From NCBI RefSeq assembly GCF_040712315.1, contig NC_134022.1, forward strand, positions 3,782,001 to 3,846,000: a stretch of 64,000 bases of DNA. The letters are read 5' to 3'. This document shows positions 13,106-24,366 of the stretch, piece by piece; within the stretch, counting starts at the first letter, position 1; every line of letters begins with the position of its first letter. Source of the DNA: Castanea sativa (Eukaryota; Streptophyta; Magnoliopsida; Fagales; Fagaceae). Position numbers and translations under genes: made by a program. Below the pieces are notes generated by a model. It saw only the letters and a list, made by a program, of their open reading frames with translations. It did not search any database and had not been told where the DNA came from.

Positions 13106-13501
13106 TCTATATATTGAGAAGATTCAGAAAGTTAGTTATGGTTTCAAAAAATGTAAAGATAATCCTCATTCTTAAAAAGTAAAAAATACGGTTAGAATTG
13201 TAATTCAACAAAATGCATAAACAAAAAAAAAACTACCGGATATTTTTTTTTTCTTCTAAAAATTAGCACACTCTTTATTTGAATATATCTTATGCACGTT
13301 TAATACATTTTTTCCTACTAGCACACACTAAACCTAGCCATTTACTTATTTTCAAATCCTAAATTGTAGTTTCTTAAAAATTTATTCATGTATAACCTCA
13401 CTAACAATAGATAAATTCAAATTGAAAAATAACATTAAACTCAAAATAATAATAAAAAAAAGAGTCTCATCGCACGTGCGGAGTGCGTGTGATGAGGCTA
13501 G
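13106..13501 (+). mobile_element. Short Helitron-like element nested in Harbinger-like element (arm A)
   Basis: The 5' end has the form TCTATATATTGAG. The 3' end has a hairpin (CTCATCGCACG, 9-base loop, CGTGTGATGAG, one G-T wobble) followed by G-CTAG and then T. A TC start, a subterminal hairpin, a CTRR end and absence of inverted repeats and target duplication are Helitron traits. In arm B the preceding base is A, as expected for insertion between A and T. At about 400 bp it can only be non-autonomous. Confidence 0.55.
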
Positions 13502-13659
13502 TATTATTTTAATAGGTTGGTTATATTATTTTAATGTGATGAATGTTAAATTAGAAAATGTGATGTAAGGTGTATTATTAAATGCTGTAGTAAAATAGAT
13601 AGAATAGGTTTTGGTGTGTTAAAATTGCATTTGGCTTAACATAGTTGATGCTAGTGCTT

Positions 13660-14130
13660 TTATTTTGGTTTGGTGGTTGGTAAGTAAGACCCTGACTTAG
13701 TAAGAAATTAATGAAATAACTTATTAGCTTATAAAGAAAGCAAACTGCCCAATAGTTACAAATAACTATATAAGCCCAAGAATTCCAGGCACAACAACAA
13801 AGGGTCTTGAAAAGAAGGAAAAATTAATTTACCAAAGCAAAGTTGAACTAGAATTCACATAAATGTTGAACTAGAATTCACATTGGTTACACCCGAGATT
13901 AGTCTAACTATTAACAACCCCTTTCATATAAATAGTTATTTATTTTTTATTTGAGATATAGATACAATATAATTTCAACTTATAATATTCATTCCATAAT
14001 GATTACTTTTCATTATCTAACTATTAACAACCCCTTTCATATAAATAGATTTAAAAAAAAAATTTATATATAGATACAATATAATTTCAACTTAGGGTAT
14101 TTATTCCATAATGATTACTTTTCATTATTA
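13660..14130. other. Duplicated AT-rich spacer (arm A)
   Basis: There is no gene here. The stretch contains a direct repeat of a ~115-bp block beginning CTAACTATTAACAACCCC (near 13905 and 14018), which is also present in arm B near 54798 and 54911. It also contains the empty site GAAATAACTTATTAGC near 13713, where arm B carries a pair of SINEs. Confidence 0.6.
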
Positions 14131-14230
14131 GCCTAAATATACCAACTAGTTTTCAATGCAGGTAGAATTTGAATCCCAAATCTTTTATTCGATGACAAGA
14201 AATTTTATCTATTTAGCTAATTAGAACCTA
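14131..14230 (-). mobile_element. Degenerate Au-like SINE (arm A)
   Basis: Read on the minus strand, this shows a tRNA-derived head with a box-A-like TTAGCTAAATAG, a degraded box B near GGGATTCAAATTC and the conserved tail block TGCATTGAAAAC that resembles the ACACCAAAAAC of Au SINEs. It is shared with arm B at 55034-55124, so it is older than the duplication. Confidence 0.5.
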
Positions 14231-14893
14231 TTAGTAAATGAAATTTTTTTCCATAGGAGTAAGTGGAATCTTGGTTTTAAAAAACAGTCACAAAATGACT
14301 TATACTGGTATACACAACCTCTAACCAAAAAGTTTCTCCGCACAAGAAATCTAATTAATAAGCACAATACCATTTTTTAATATAAAAAATACTGTTTATT
14401 ATTCAAATAAATTTTTTTATTATTATTTAGATTGATCTTAATTAAGTATCAAATCATAGCTCTGCACGATGTAACACCACTCTTGTGCATAGCACAAATT
14501 ACAAATTATTTATTTAATTTTATTTCAAAGATGGCTACCTACCCACGGTGGGTGAGTGTTGCTCTTTAAACCCAAAGGGCGAGGGTATTGTTAATCTGTT
14601 GTTGCCTCGTTGGGGAGGGCACAAACCACAAACAGCCAATCGCATCCAACCCTTAGCAATATTCCAAACAAAAATTCAACCACTCTAAGTAATGCCCCCT
14701 TACTACTGACTAGAAATATTAGAATATAAGAAAATTGAACTAATAAATAATACAAATAAATTTTATTTATTATTTTAAATTTGCATCTTGAGGTGACTTG
14801 CTAAAATAGATTCATGAATTTCACACTTCTTCAAGTACCAAAAACTCATAAGACGTTATTAAAAATATTTAATTGACTGGTATATGTCTTTAT

Positions 14894-15083
14894 TTAGTGT
14901 CCGTTTGGAATTCACTTATTTTGCTGAAATTAAAAACTTTTTATTGAAAGTTTTGTAGATAAAAGTAAAAGTTAGCTAAAATAGTAGAGTGAGATCTATG
15001 AGTGCAGTAAGACCTATAAATACTAACAAAAATAAGCTAAATAGTAAAATAAGTTGATAAAAATAATTTTTGTTGCACACTAA
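14894..15083. mobile_element. Small MITE present only in arm A
   Basis: About 190 bp beginning TTTAGTGTCCGTTTGG and ending GCACACTAAA interrupt sequence that is continuous in arm B near 55632. The inverted ends share TTTAGTGT. The interior, with TTCACTTATTTTGCTGAAAT and a TAAAAGTTAGCTAAAATAG stretch, resembles a very common plant MITE family. A target duplication could not be fixed because the flanks are AT-rich. A neighbouring 150-bp difference (14716-14880) is more likely a deletion in arm B. Confidence 0.55.
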
Positions 15084-15236
15084 ATCATAATAATAATCTC
15101 TTATTATTCATTTGCTCTTAATTAATTAATTATATTTTAAATCAAAATGAGAAAAGGAACTTAAAAAAACAAATTGAGTATTTAAGGATGACTTCACTAT
15201 TTAAAAAAAAAAAATTAGATTCAAACTTTTTTTAGA

Positions 15237-15405
15237 ATTTTTTTTTATACAAGATAAAATTTCTATTTTAGCCTAATCTAAGTGTATATGTGTGTGAAGC
15301 TCCCTCCTGGAGACTTGAACCTTGGCCTTTGCCCCTCACACCCCACACCCCACAAGCACTTATATTTGTGAAGTGACCACCGCTCCAAGGGTACACGGTA
15401 GTCAA
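15237..15405 (-). mobile_element. tRNA-derived SINE
   Basis: Read on the minus strand, the head contains a box-A-like GGAGCGGTGGTCA and a box-B-like GGTTCAAGTCTCC about 70 bases further on, followed by a body and an A-rich tail at 15247-15237. Internal RNA polymerase III promoter boxes with this spacing and an A tail mark a SINE rather than a tRNA gene, because no cloverleaf can be drawn. It lies just outside the end of clear arm A homology. Confidence 0.6.
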
Positions 15406-16164
15406 ACTCTTTTTAGAGTTTTGAATGCATACTTTAGGATAAAACTCATTTCATTTTATAATTTTTTAGTTAAGACCCATTGGTTTGTAGTTAATACATA
15501 TTATTTTCATCAAAGAGAGCTGAAAACTTCTTAATTAATATAAATTAATGATTACTTGTTAACTATAAGCATTCAATAGACATAATTATTGGTGCATCAA
15601 ACAAAAAAACTTTTAATGTTTTCTTACTTGCCTTTTGTGTTTCACATTTTTAACGTGTTATAGTTTCAGATTCAATTGCAGGAATCTTAGAGTCGGAGCT
15701 AGCGCTAGACTCTTTTATTTTATTTTATACATTTATTTATGTATATAAAAAATTAATATCATAGGCAATTGAATGTTAGATCGAATTGTAAGGACTTGTC
15801 CTTTGTCTAGTTATTTTAAATTGAATCGTACCTATGCATGTGAATTGATTATTTAGGAAACATTTGGTTTGCCATGATATTACATTATGCCATAATATTA
15901 TGTTATTGTAATTTTACATTAATATAATTTCAATACAATAATATAACATTACGTTGTTTAGAAATGTGATTAGATTAAAATGATGTGATATATTTTGTAA
16001 TTAAACATTATGATAAGAGTTCAAAATTTAACATTATTATAATATTAGAAAAAAATAAAATAAACCAAAAATTTTAATGTCACGTTATAATGTGCATCAC
16101 ATTAAGAACATAACTTCACCTGCACGTATGGATATTAGGGCCTTCGTAATTTCAAAGTTTTTTC
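15406..16164. other. Intergenic AT-rich DNA
   Basis: I see no gene, RNA or bounded repeat here. The stretch near 15860-16110 is rich in ATTATAATATAACATTA-type words with alternating direct and inverted repeats, which suggests a decayed MITE without clear ends. Confidence 0.5.
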
Positions 16165-16372
16165 CTGCTCATTTTTGCGCCACGTTGCCAGAGATTTCAT
16201 CGCCCTTGCTCATAAGTTAGCCCATTGGGCCTCATTCCGTGTGTCTTTGAGACTCCAACCCATAAGCTGTATCCTTCCTTGGGTTTTTATTGATGCTGAT
16301 GGGCCAATTCCCCCAACTCATCTTTTGCTATCTTTTTATAAAATTGTTCTTACTTACCAAAAAAATTACCCA
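16165..16372 (+). pseudogene. Possible LINE RNase H 3' end
   Basis: A short open stretch reads HVARDFIALAHKLAHWASF and ends with LTYQKN before an A run. The AHKLAHWA core resembles the last helix of the RNase H domain at the 3' end of plant L1 elements (compare CNAVAHATTNFAL in the other LINE remnant). The poly-A-like end at 16361 fits a retroposed 3' end. It is a fragment only, and assignment rests on one motif. Confidence 0.4.
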
Positions 16373-16868
16373 AAAATTTAATGGGCCTAATTTTACACTA
16401 TAGATTCCTAAATAGCAACATCATTGTTCAATTGTATCTGTTTTTATTTTTTGGGAAGAATTATTCAATTGTATATATATCCATTTAAGAGTAAATATAG
16501 GGAACATAATATAACAAATATCATGTTACGTATAGTTTATCATTCGCTAATATACTACATAGTATTACAAAATCATTTTAACATATATGCTATATTATAC
16601 GCAAAAGTTTTACACAATATTTAGGGAATTTGTATAGTACATGGAAATATCAACCCTAGTCCAGGCATTAACTCACACTATAAAATACAAAAAAGCAAGC
16701 ATAATAGAAGCTGTAAACAGTGAAAAATTAACCTGTTTATTTCCTATTTCACATTATATTGTTTGAGAAGATTCGTAAATGACTTATAAGGTTCATAAAT
16801 GTTTTGGAAAATATTACATATTTTAATTTATTACATGAAAGCTAGGCTCGATCTTGATCATTGACATG
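16373..16868. other. Intergenic AT-rich DNA
   Basis: No gene or bounded element was recognised between the LINE-like fragment and the foldback MITE. Confidence 0.5.
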
Positions 16869-16877
16869 GATTGTATC

Positions 16878-17099
16878 GAGTCCAAATCTTCTGTCTCACT
16901 TTTCCTGCTCCACTCTATACTCCACTAATAAAAACTTGCCACGTATTCACCTAATTAATTAAATACTACTATTAATTAATAACGGTAGCATTAATAAGTC
17001 AATAATGATAGTATTTAATTAATTAGGTGAACACGTGGTAAGTTTTTATTGATGGAGTATAGAGTGAAGCAGGAAAAGTGGAATAGAAGATTTGGACTC
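16878..17099. mobile_element. Foldback MITE with 9-bp target duplication
   Basis: The 222-bp element begins GAGTCCAAATCTTCT and ends with the reverse complement. The arms pair over about 100 bp each, through CACTTTTCCTGC, CACTCTATACTCCA, AATAAAAACTT and CACGT, down to a small loop near 16985. The flanks are perfect 9-bp repeats GATTGTATC (16869-16877 and 17100-17108). A 9-bp duplication points to Mutator transposase mobilisation. It lies about 100 bp from the 3' end of the LRR kinase pseudogene. There is no coding content. Confidence 0.85.
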
Positions 17100-17197
17100 G
17101 ATTGTATCATCTCAACACTAGATATATACTTCACTTTCTTCTTGATTAAAATCAATCTTATGGAGGCATGGGGAAGCAATTTTTGAGTTCTTCAATA

Positions 17198-18679
17198 TCA
17201 TTTCTCTTCTCTAGTTCCAGTGGTTGATAAAGAATCATCTTTGAAAGACCGATCCAACGATCCATCATATTCATCCCCTAATTCAGGAATCTTAATATTT
17301 TCTACCTCTCTCACCACTTGTGTCATCTCAGGACGCTCCTCTGGTGATTTGTATGATACCATATGTTGAATTGCAATGAGAAGTGCAAGTAGTGAAGTAA
17401 GGCCGTAGTTAGAAATGAGAACCTTGTCATTTTCATCAAACAGAATATTCGATGATTTCAAGTTGGCATGGGGAACAACTATGCTTTGGCACTTAGTGTT
17501 GAGGTGCAGATGTTCCAAGGCTCAAGTTATGCCTCGAGCAACTGATAATCTCTCATTTCATTTGAATGGAATTCGATCTCCACCTCTTTCTCCTGCAATG
17601 TCCATTGATATAAAACTTTAATTTTGGTTAGCAAAAATATTACACACAACAAATTTCACAATTTTTTTTCTTCATAATTTGTTATAAGTGACACGTGATG
17701 ATTAGAGTAATATCAATTTCATATAGGACCACCACTTATAATTATTATACATCAAATTACAAACAACTAGCTCAGTACGTAGTTGTGAATAAATTTATGA
17801 AATTTGGGTGCTGCCTCTATAATCTTTTCACCTTCCCCGGCTTCTTCTTTGTTTGCTTCGTTCAACATCTTTTTTACCATCTGAGCTTTTTGGCACTACA
17901 GAATTAGTAGCAAAATCACAGCTGCTATAAGAATAACAACGAAAACAAGAAAGATATTCTTAACGATATCTCCATTTGAGTTTGGGGGAGAATTTCCAGA
18001 AGGGGGCTCTCCTGTGCCATTTATAGAGCGGCTGGTAGTGGTTAAGGGTGGACCATAATACAACCTAGGATTACCAGAATATGAATCAGAGCCAAATGAT
18101 TGGAGAGTTTTAGTTTTTGGGATTGAACCAGTGAGATTGTTATTTGAGACATTGAAAAATACTAAGCTAGACTGGTTAAATTCTGGGATAGTACCTGTCA
18201 AGTTGTTATCTTGAAGCGGCAATGACTCCCAAGACACTAAAACTTAGAAGCGAACCTGGAATCGACCCGTCTAACTTGTTGCCTGATAGGTTAATAATCC
18301 TCATCTTGTGATTGAAGGAGAAATTCATTACATTTCCCCAAAGAGCATTGTTCTGGAAGCTCAGGATAATCAACTCAGGGAAGTTCATGAATTCATTAAC
18401 ATCGACTTTCCAGCTTAGCCCCATATCGTTCAACTCTATTCCAATAATATGACCCTTAGTGGAACACTGAATGCCATACCAAGGGTAAGCAAGATCGCAA
18501 GGATCACCCTTCCAGCTTTCATTTAGAATAGAGTTATTAAATATGGACTTGAGAACATAAAGGGCATTCTTCTCATCAGGATCAAGAGATGGAGTCCCTC
18601 CTTGGCCTAGAACGTTTCTGTATAACAATAGAAAAACTCTAACTATAAGAATCTGTTCGAGAAATTGAGCAGAACCCAT
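17198..18679 (-). pseudogene. LRR receptor-like kinase pseudogene (LRR-III/pollen receptor kinase type)
   Basis: Reading leftward from the Met codon at 18679-18677, there is a hydrophobic signal segment, an N-terminal LRR cap (DEKNALYVLKSIFNN ... WKGDPCD), three or four leucine-rich repeats including LPLQDNNLTGTIPEF and NVSNNNLTGSIP, a Ser/Pro-rich juxtamembrane stretch and a transmembrane helix ending near 17896. A kinase piece follows at 17600-17198 with HANLKSSNILFDEN and NYGLTSL. Damage includes a frameshift near 18225 between two LRRs, in-frame stops near 17523 and 17564, absence of the entire kinase N-lobe, and a jump from SYKSPE directly to RPEMTQVV that removes most of the C-lobe. HAN and NYG replace HRD and DFG, as is common in this atypical kinase subfamily. 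Confidence 0.85.
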
Positions 18680-21080
18680 GATGCAATTCAGGGTGAAAAA
18701 AAACTGTATTGGGTTTCTGTGCTGCAGGGAAGTCAACAAGTAGAAATGGTATTTGGCCTAGGAATGTGGCTCGATGAATTCGTAAAGATATCCTCACTAT
18801 TTCCATTGCAGCGAACGGTTTCTTTTGTCTTAAGACAATATCAAGGGCAATGTCCAACTGTTTCTCTTGGATATTCTTTTGTGAAGAATCCTAGGATTAG
18901 GAAAGGCTGTTGTTCAGTGTTCATTTATGAATGAATGTCAGGTTGGATGTACATGTGTGTTTAAATATGATATAATATATAACATGGGTAGACTTTTTGT
19001 TTTTTGTTTTTTTTTTTGATAATTAACATGGGTAGATGTGGATTGCCTCAACACAATTTTCTGATGGAAATTATCCTTTTACACTACATTTCATATATAC
19101 AATATCCATTATTTCACGTGTAATGTACACATTTTTTACTACTGTTTACATTTAAAAGGTTAAATGAATAATGTGTATAAACAATATATATTAACGATTG
19201 TGAGATAATCACTTAATTAGTACTCTTTGCTAAATAGCAAGATTAATAAAATCAATCTTTACCAGTGGCTCAACAAAAATTAATGTAGTCCACTCTAAGT
19301 TTTGTCTGAGTATCTCAATTTATAGTCAAATCCACTCTAATATTTTGTTTAGTGTCCCTCTATTTAAAACAGGTTTAAAATTAATTTTAACTCATGTAAA
19401 ACTACCTTTAACATAATCTTTTTCACGAAGAGAATCTAGGTTCAATTTCTCATTCCCTACATATTGTAAGGCCAAAAAAGGGAGAAGAAAACACTATTTC
19501 TGACACATTTGAAACTAAACCAGTGTCTCTTAAATTCCTAAAACTTATCCTTAATTCAAGTATGAATATTAATGAATATTTCAATGACTATTTCATGTTC
19601 CAATGGAATAATGGTGCATTTTAATAATTTCTTTTAAAACAGTAATAGACACCTACAAAATTCATTAGCTTACAATAACAAAAACTATGTTATGAAATAA
19701 AAATTAAGTGTATAAATAGATCAACAAACTACCTTCTTCAATCAAAGTGAGCACTTGCTATGTACTTGACTAGATTTATGTTTTTTGCGTAGTTGGCATG
19801 AATATTAGTCAAAATCAGGACAGCTTTATTAGGTAGCAGTGAAGCATATAATCAAGTGGAGAACAAGAGAATATATGTTTGTCTATCATTGTGAGCATTT
19901 CTTAACCATTGATTACACAAATTTTGATTTTCAATCTGATCGTGATTCTTGATGGTACACTTCAGGATATGTGTTCACACTTCACCCTAGCTAGAGGAGC
20001 CATAGTTGGAGGAATGTAAAAGCAATCTTGTATTTATTGACTCCACCATGGAAGCTGGGTATGTTTTGTTTTGTGAATCAGCAACATAGGTTGTTTGACT
20101 TTAAGATATTCTTGTTGGATCTTGGTGTTATGCGATTGGAGTAGGTTCCTCTCACTTTGTTCTGCAATAAAAGTGAAGTGATTGCACAATCCAAGGAACC
20201 AAAAAAATACAAGACATGAAAACACATACACCATAAATATCATCTCATCAGAGAAATAGTAAAAGCATAGGGATGTGACCGTAGTAAAAATAGAATATGA
20301 GGAAAATGTTAAGGTTCTTCTTTTTGTTCGCCCTTAATTTAGTGGCAAAGTTCTATGTATTTTTTATTTTCTCATTTTAATGTATTTTCTGGCAAATTGT
20401 ATTAGGGTAGAAAGTACATGATCATGGTCAAATTGTGGTCAAAGCTGCTTTTGTCACTTAGATGAGACTGGACTAACTCATGACTCACACGTGACAGATG
20501 AAGATAAAATTATGTTTCAGAAGAAAAAAAAAGAAAAAAAAACACAATTTATTCACATTATTTCTGTCTAACACAAATAAATGAGGAAATTAACCCAAAA
20601 ACTCTCTCTCTCGTAATCCTATGGCCAATCTTCATCCGTCATTCTCCATTATATGTTAAAGGTAAAATTTTCAGAATCTAGGAGCTGCTTCTACGGAAGA
20701 AAAAAAATGTCACATGATCTTTGCCAAAATATTGAGAAAGGAAAATGTGAGGGCACTTCCATTCACTCAAAAATTTCTTTTTTAAAGATAATATGAGAAT
20801 GAAATTCCATCGTTTTGGACTAAAAGAGTCTGAAACCCATATGAAAATTTTTAGAAATATTACATACAATGTCGATTGGGTAGTGGCAACTTTCGAAATT
20901 TATTTTAGGATAGTCACTAAAAAACTTAAATGATACTAAATCTAACAAAAAGATGATTTGAATATGTCAATGTCACAAAAAAAAATATGAAGTATTACAA
21001 TTTTTTCTACTAAATAAAAGAACAAGAAAAAAAGAAAGACTGATAAGATATAAAGTGGGAATTTAGAATGTTGAGATAAG

Positions 21081-21134
<54 letters not shown>

Positions 21135-21450
21135 GATTGATAATAGAGAAGAGAAAAATAAAGAGAGCTAGAGAGAGAAAAAAAATGATGATATTTACTA
21201 CAACTACAAGCCAAGTTATTACAGAGAAAAATTATTGTAACTATAAGCCAAAGAAAGCATAATTGCCAGCTTCGCTACGAAGAAATCACTACCACAGTAT
21301 TTCTCTTGGTATCGTTTTGTAAGGAAAAAAGAAATTAGACATTATTTTTATATAATGGGTTAAACAAGTTACAAATTTGAATGAGTAGGAATTTTTATTT
21401 TTTATTTTTGTTTTTGAATAGGCTTTTGCTTGAACAATTTGTTCACTTGT
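18680..21450. other. Intergenic DNA, no supported gene
   Basis: I recognise no domain in any frame on either strand. The stretch contains a GA microsatellite at 21086-21130 and two CT/TC-rich patches. The Leu-Ser-repeat ORF on the minus strand over the microsatellite is an artefact. Confidence 0.55.
21086..21130. repeat. GA dinucleotide microsatellite
   Basis: An uninterrupted 45-bp GA tract. It produces the only long frame in this stretch and has no coding meaning. Confidence 0.95.
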
Positions 21451-22266
21451 TGTAGGGTCATTGGGCCCAAGAATATCTTTTGGGCTAAATGCCCAATCCG
21501 AGGACATCAAGTGATCCGAGGGTGTATGAATGTTAACTCGTAAAGAAAATACTAGGTAAAGAAGTGATAATGTCTGAATAAATATGTCCGAGGAAGATTG
21601 TGTCCTTGGCTAGGTGAAGCTGAGGTAGGAGAAGGGTTGTTTGATATCCACAAGCTATGTTCTAGAAATTCTTATGGTTTAGGGAAGACACGGTACACGT
21701 GGAGGATAAGAGAAAGGATTGTGGAATATCTAAGATAAACCTGCTATCACTGCCCCCGCATTAAAAATTCTGCAACTGATATTCTGGCCGTATTAATGGA
21801 GAAATGAGACCTGAACATCAGGTTTGAAACTTGGCCCCTGTCTCCAGAGACTTCAGGGAAGGTGGATGGGACAAGTATCTAAACCAGCGGTCTAACCATG
21901 AGGTGGAGGATAAGAAGGGGAAGAAGGAGGGAGTATAAAAGAAAGAAGGGACCTTTGATAACAAGGGGAAGGGGAAAAAAGAAAAGAAGAAAGAGGAGAT
22001 TGTAGACCTAACTATTCACAATTATAATCTATCTTGAGAAGCAGTATTATAAACTATCCTCGGATTGTGTCCGATGAGGAGTTTTCATTCATATACATAT
22101 AAACAACTCCTTGTTTGTGCCTTGGGCCCAAAGCCCATCATTCTTTATTCTTTAAACATCTTTAGAACCTAGATTTCAGCCTACTCTCTACAAATTTATT
22201 GTAAAAAGGCCTTTCAGGCCCTTTCCCTTCTGATTGTGGGTCAGGGGCTCAAATTGTGTCCTTACA
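21451..22266. mobile_element. Solo LTR, 816 bp, with perfect target duplication
   Basis: The element begins TGTAGGGTC and ends CCTTACA, giving TG...CA termini with a short inverted repeat (TGTA/TACA). It is flanked by CTTGT on both sides (21446-21450 and 22267-22271). Inside are a TATA-like box (GGGAGTATAAAAG) near 21933 and a pyrimidine-rich 3' part with a possible polyadenylation region, consistent with a plus-strand LTR. No internal retrotransposon sequence is adjacent, so this is a solo LTR left by recombination between two LTRs. The superfamily cannot be told from the LTR alone. Confidence 0.85.
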
Positions 22267-22271
22267 CTTGT

Positions 22272-23079
22272 TATTATTTGGTCTAAGCTTTTTTTGGGGG
22301 GGGGGGGTTATTTTTGTTATTATTGGGCTAATTATTATTATTATTATTATTTAAGCCCCTTTATTTTTGGAGTTTAATGGTTAAGGATTATATTTGAGGA
22401 GCCAAAATTAACTTTGAAGTAATGCTAATGTCTATAACATTTTCACAACAAATCTTATGCAAAAAGTTTTTATTAGTGAGTAAACAAGTAATGTCAGTAT
22501 TAAACCAAAATTAGAATCACTAACAACTTATTACATATGATATATTATGAAATTATAGTGAAAATGTTGTGGTTATAGCATTATTTTTATTTTTATTGAA
22601 CCCATATTCCTATGATTTTCAAGTTAGCGTGTTCAAAATTTTTATTATAGTGATTAGAGTAGGTTAATTTAGTATATAATTTTTTTTTTGCAAATATATA
22701 TTATTTTGCAAGTGAAGGTGGTCCCGTGACTACTACTTATATTTTGCATGACAACAACATGGCAATCCATCAATACATTGATAAAAAATAAAAAAATAAA
22801 AAAAAACTCTTAATTAGCAAGGCAAAATGTAGCATCCCAATTAATTTTCCCACTTACCTCCATTGATATCCCCACTATTTTGCAACGTATCAGTTTTCAA
22901 TCTCTGTCTCTGTCTTTGTTTCTGTCTATGTCTCTCTCTTTCTTTTAAATCTATGGACATCGCTAGTGTGATTAGCAAAAAAAAAAAAAAAAAGAAGAAA
23001 AGGACATCACTAGTGCTGCTTCCACTACTGCCTACAACTCACAAGCCACTATGACAAAACCCATGGCATTTGCTCTTAA
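22272..23079. other. Intergenic DNA upstream of peroxidase fragment
   Basis: I looked for the 5' exons of the peroxidase here and found none. The stretch contains homopolymer runs (G at 22299, A at 22978) and TTATTA repeats. The missing exons may lie further left in decayed form or may be absent. Confidence 0.5.
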
Positions 23080-23198
23080 TGATAATTTTTTATCATTAGA
23101 TCAAGTCACCAATCAGTTTTTGGTGTAGGCGGAGATTGAACCCAAAATCTCTTATACAACCATCAAAGATTTTACCTGTTGAGCTAACTGGAACCCAC
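23080..23198 (-). mobile_element. Au-like SINE
   Basis: On the minus strand the head reads GTGGGTTCCAGTTAGCTCAA, with box A at TAGCTCAACAGG and box B at GGGTTCAATCTCC. The characteristic CGCCTACACCAAAAACTGAT tail block follows, then GGTG and a short T/A-rich end. This order matches the Au SINE family known from many angiosperms. It sits about 260 bp upstream of the peroxidase exon and may have landed in an intron of that gene. Confidence 0.75.
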
Positions 23199-23654
23199 TA
23201 GGTTTTGGATTGATTGTGAACAAAATATATTACATTGAGCATAAATATAGGCCGTAATTCATGGAAGACAATAATCAATTATTGGAAAAGAAAAATACCT
23301 CACACACACAAAAGACCCTTGATTAGCAAGGCGGTCTTGCTATATAGCCTTTTTAATTTCACACTATGGGCCTTTATTAACAATGTTTTTCCCCCTATTT
23401 CATCAAATACTTTTACATGACCAAAGGTAACATTTTTTGTTCTCTCTTTCTAATAGGAAAACATGCCATAGGAACTTCAGCTTGCCAGTTCTTCCAATAT
23501 AGAATGTACAATTTCACTAAAGTAGGAAATGGTGTTGTTGACCCTTCCATTGACCCTGCATTTATTCCTCAACTCCAATCACTTTGCCCACAAAATGGAG
23601 ATGGTTCAAAGTGAGTTGCATTGGACACTCCTAGCCCTAATAGGTTTGATACCT

Positions 23655-24348
23655 TGTAGGGGTTAGAAACACAAAACAAGATAAAAAGTATATAAGCTTC
23701 TAATTAACACAATTAATTTATAACTAAAATGGAATTTTATCCCACAATAGGAAGATCAGACAAGAGATTGGAGTCAAAGATAACAAAAAAAGATAATTTG
23801 ATTGACAAAAATCAATTTCCCGAGGTACAAATGACTGTTTTGGGAAAAATACAAGTTTTTTCTCTCACTATTTATTTTTCTTGTTCTTCCTTCTCAAATT
23901 TTCTAGATCCCCTTTCTTGGTGATGGTTGCCTTCTTTTATGCTCTCTCTCCTTCCTTTCTATATGTTCTTTTCTTAGTTGGATTTGTGGAGATATTTGTC
24001 CCATCAGACTCTCCTTCTACCATTTCTTGATCATGAAGGGAGACTTTTGGGGTGTTCTCACTGTTCAGGCCAGTCATTTAGCATTTAATAGAGCTTACAA
24101 TAGATAGGAAGAGTTCATTGATGCGGAGATAACTGTTACATTGGGCTCTGTATCTTCTTCTTCGTGTTCCTCGTGAAGATAACTGAGGCGATATCCTCAG
24201 TAAGCTTCTTGGTTGGATTACTTTACCTTAAGATGACTAGGTTCCTTAGATTACCTCGGTAACAAGCCCAGATGGTCCCTCTTCTTCTGGGCATTGACTA
24301 TCCCATATTTCCATATTGGCTATGGGGCAAACTTATTCTAATCCCCTA
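23655..24348 (-). repeat. Left LTR (3' LTR) of the Tat-lineage element
   Basis: It aligns over its whole length with 40104-40837. Shared blocks include ACAAAACAAGATAAA, TTGATTGACAAAAAT, TTCTTGATCATGAAGG and TTACATTGGGCTCTG. It is about 40 bp shorter, mainly for lack of a segment near its inner end. The outermost two bases of the inner end are uncertain (24348 or 24350). Confidence 0.88.
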
Positions 24349-24366
24349 CAATAGCCCCCCACGATC
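24349..24366 (-). other. Polypurine-tract-like sequence
   Basis: On the minus strand a purine-rich run (CGTGGGGGGCTATTG) ends at the boundary of the 3' LTR. This is where plus-strand DNA synthesis starts in LTR retrotransposons. Confidence 0.5.

Larger units (their letters stand above)
12294..13659. mobile_element. Harbinger-like non-autonomous element (arm A copy)
   Basis: The left end reads GAGCACTAGCATCAA and the reverse complement of the right end reads AAGCACTAGCATCAA. TTA lies on each side (12291-12293 and 13660-13662). A 3-bp TTA duplication fits the PIF/Harbinger superfamily, though 3 bp is weak evidence alone. The arm B copy (52707-54084) has GAGC at its right end, which repairs the one mismatch. 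The 1.37 kb body has a CT microsatellite and an internal Helitron-like unit but no transposase. The ORFs through the CT tract (Leu-Ser repeats) are artefacts. Confidence 0.6.
6159..15225. repeat. Segmental duplication, arm A
   Basis: This block matches 45188-55775 in the same orientation and the same order: non-coding sequence, kinase, MULE-like element, LINE remnant, Harbinger-like element with internal Helitron-like unit, SINE and AT-rich tail. Homology starts at ACTGTAATTATAT and fades after TTAAATCAAAATGAGAAAAG near 15160-15225. The flanks on either side do not match the flanks of arm B. Arm A has two insertions that arm B lacks (10827-11405 and about 14894-15083) and is empty at the three arm-B-specific insertion sites. 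Confidence 0.93.

Noticed and set aside
20942..21214. 90-codon minus-strand ORF rich in Leu-Ser
   Set aside because: It is the GA microsatellite read on the other strand.
23080..23198. Possible tRNA gene from box A and box B
   Set aside because: The sequence cannot form a cloverleaf and continues into the Au SINE tail block, so it is a SINE. The same applies to 15237-15405 and 54415-54628.
23655..24348. Exact 5-bp target duplication for the Tat-lineage element taken with LTR ends at ACA
   Set aside because: Ends at CCCCTACA/CCCCCACA give no matching flanks. Ends two bases shorter give TACCT/CACCT and restore the peroxidase codons, so I used those. A two-base uncertainty remains.
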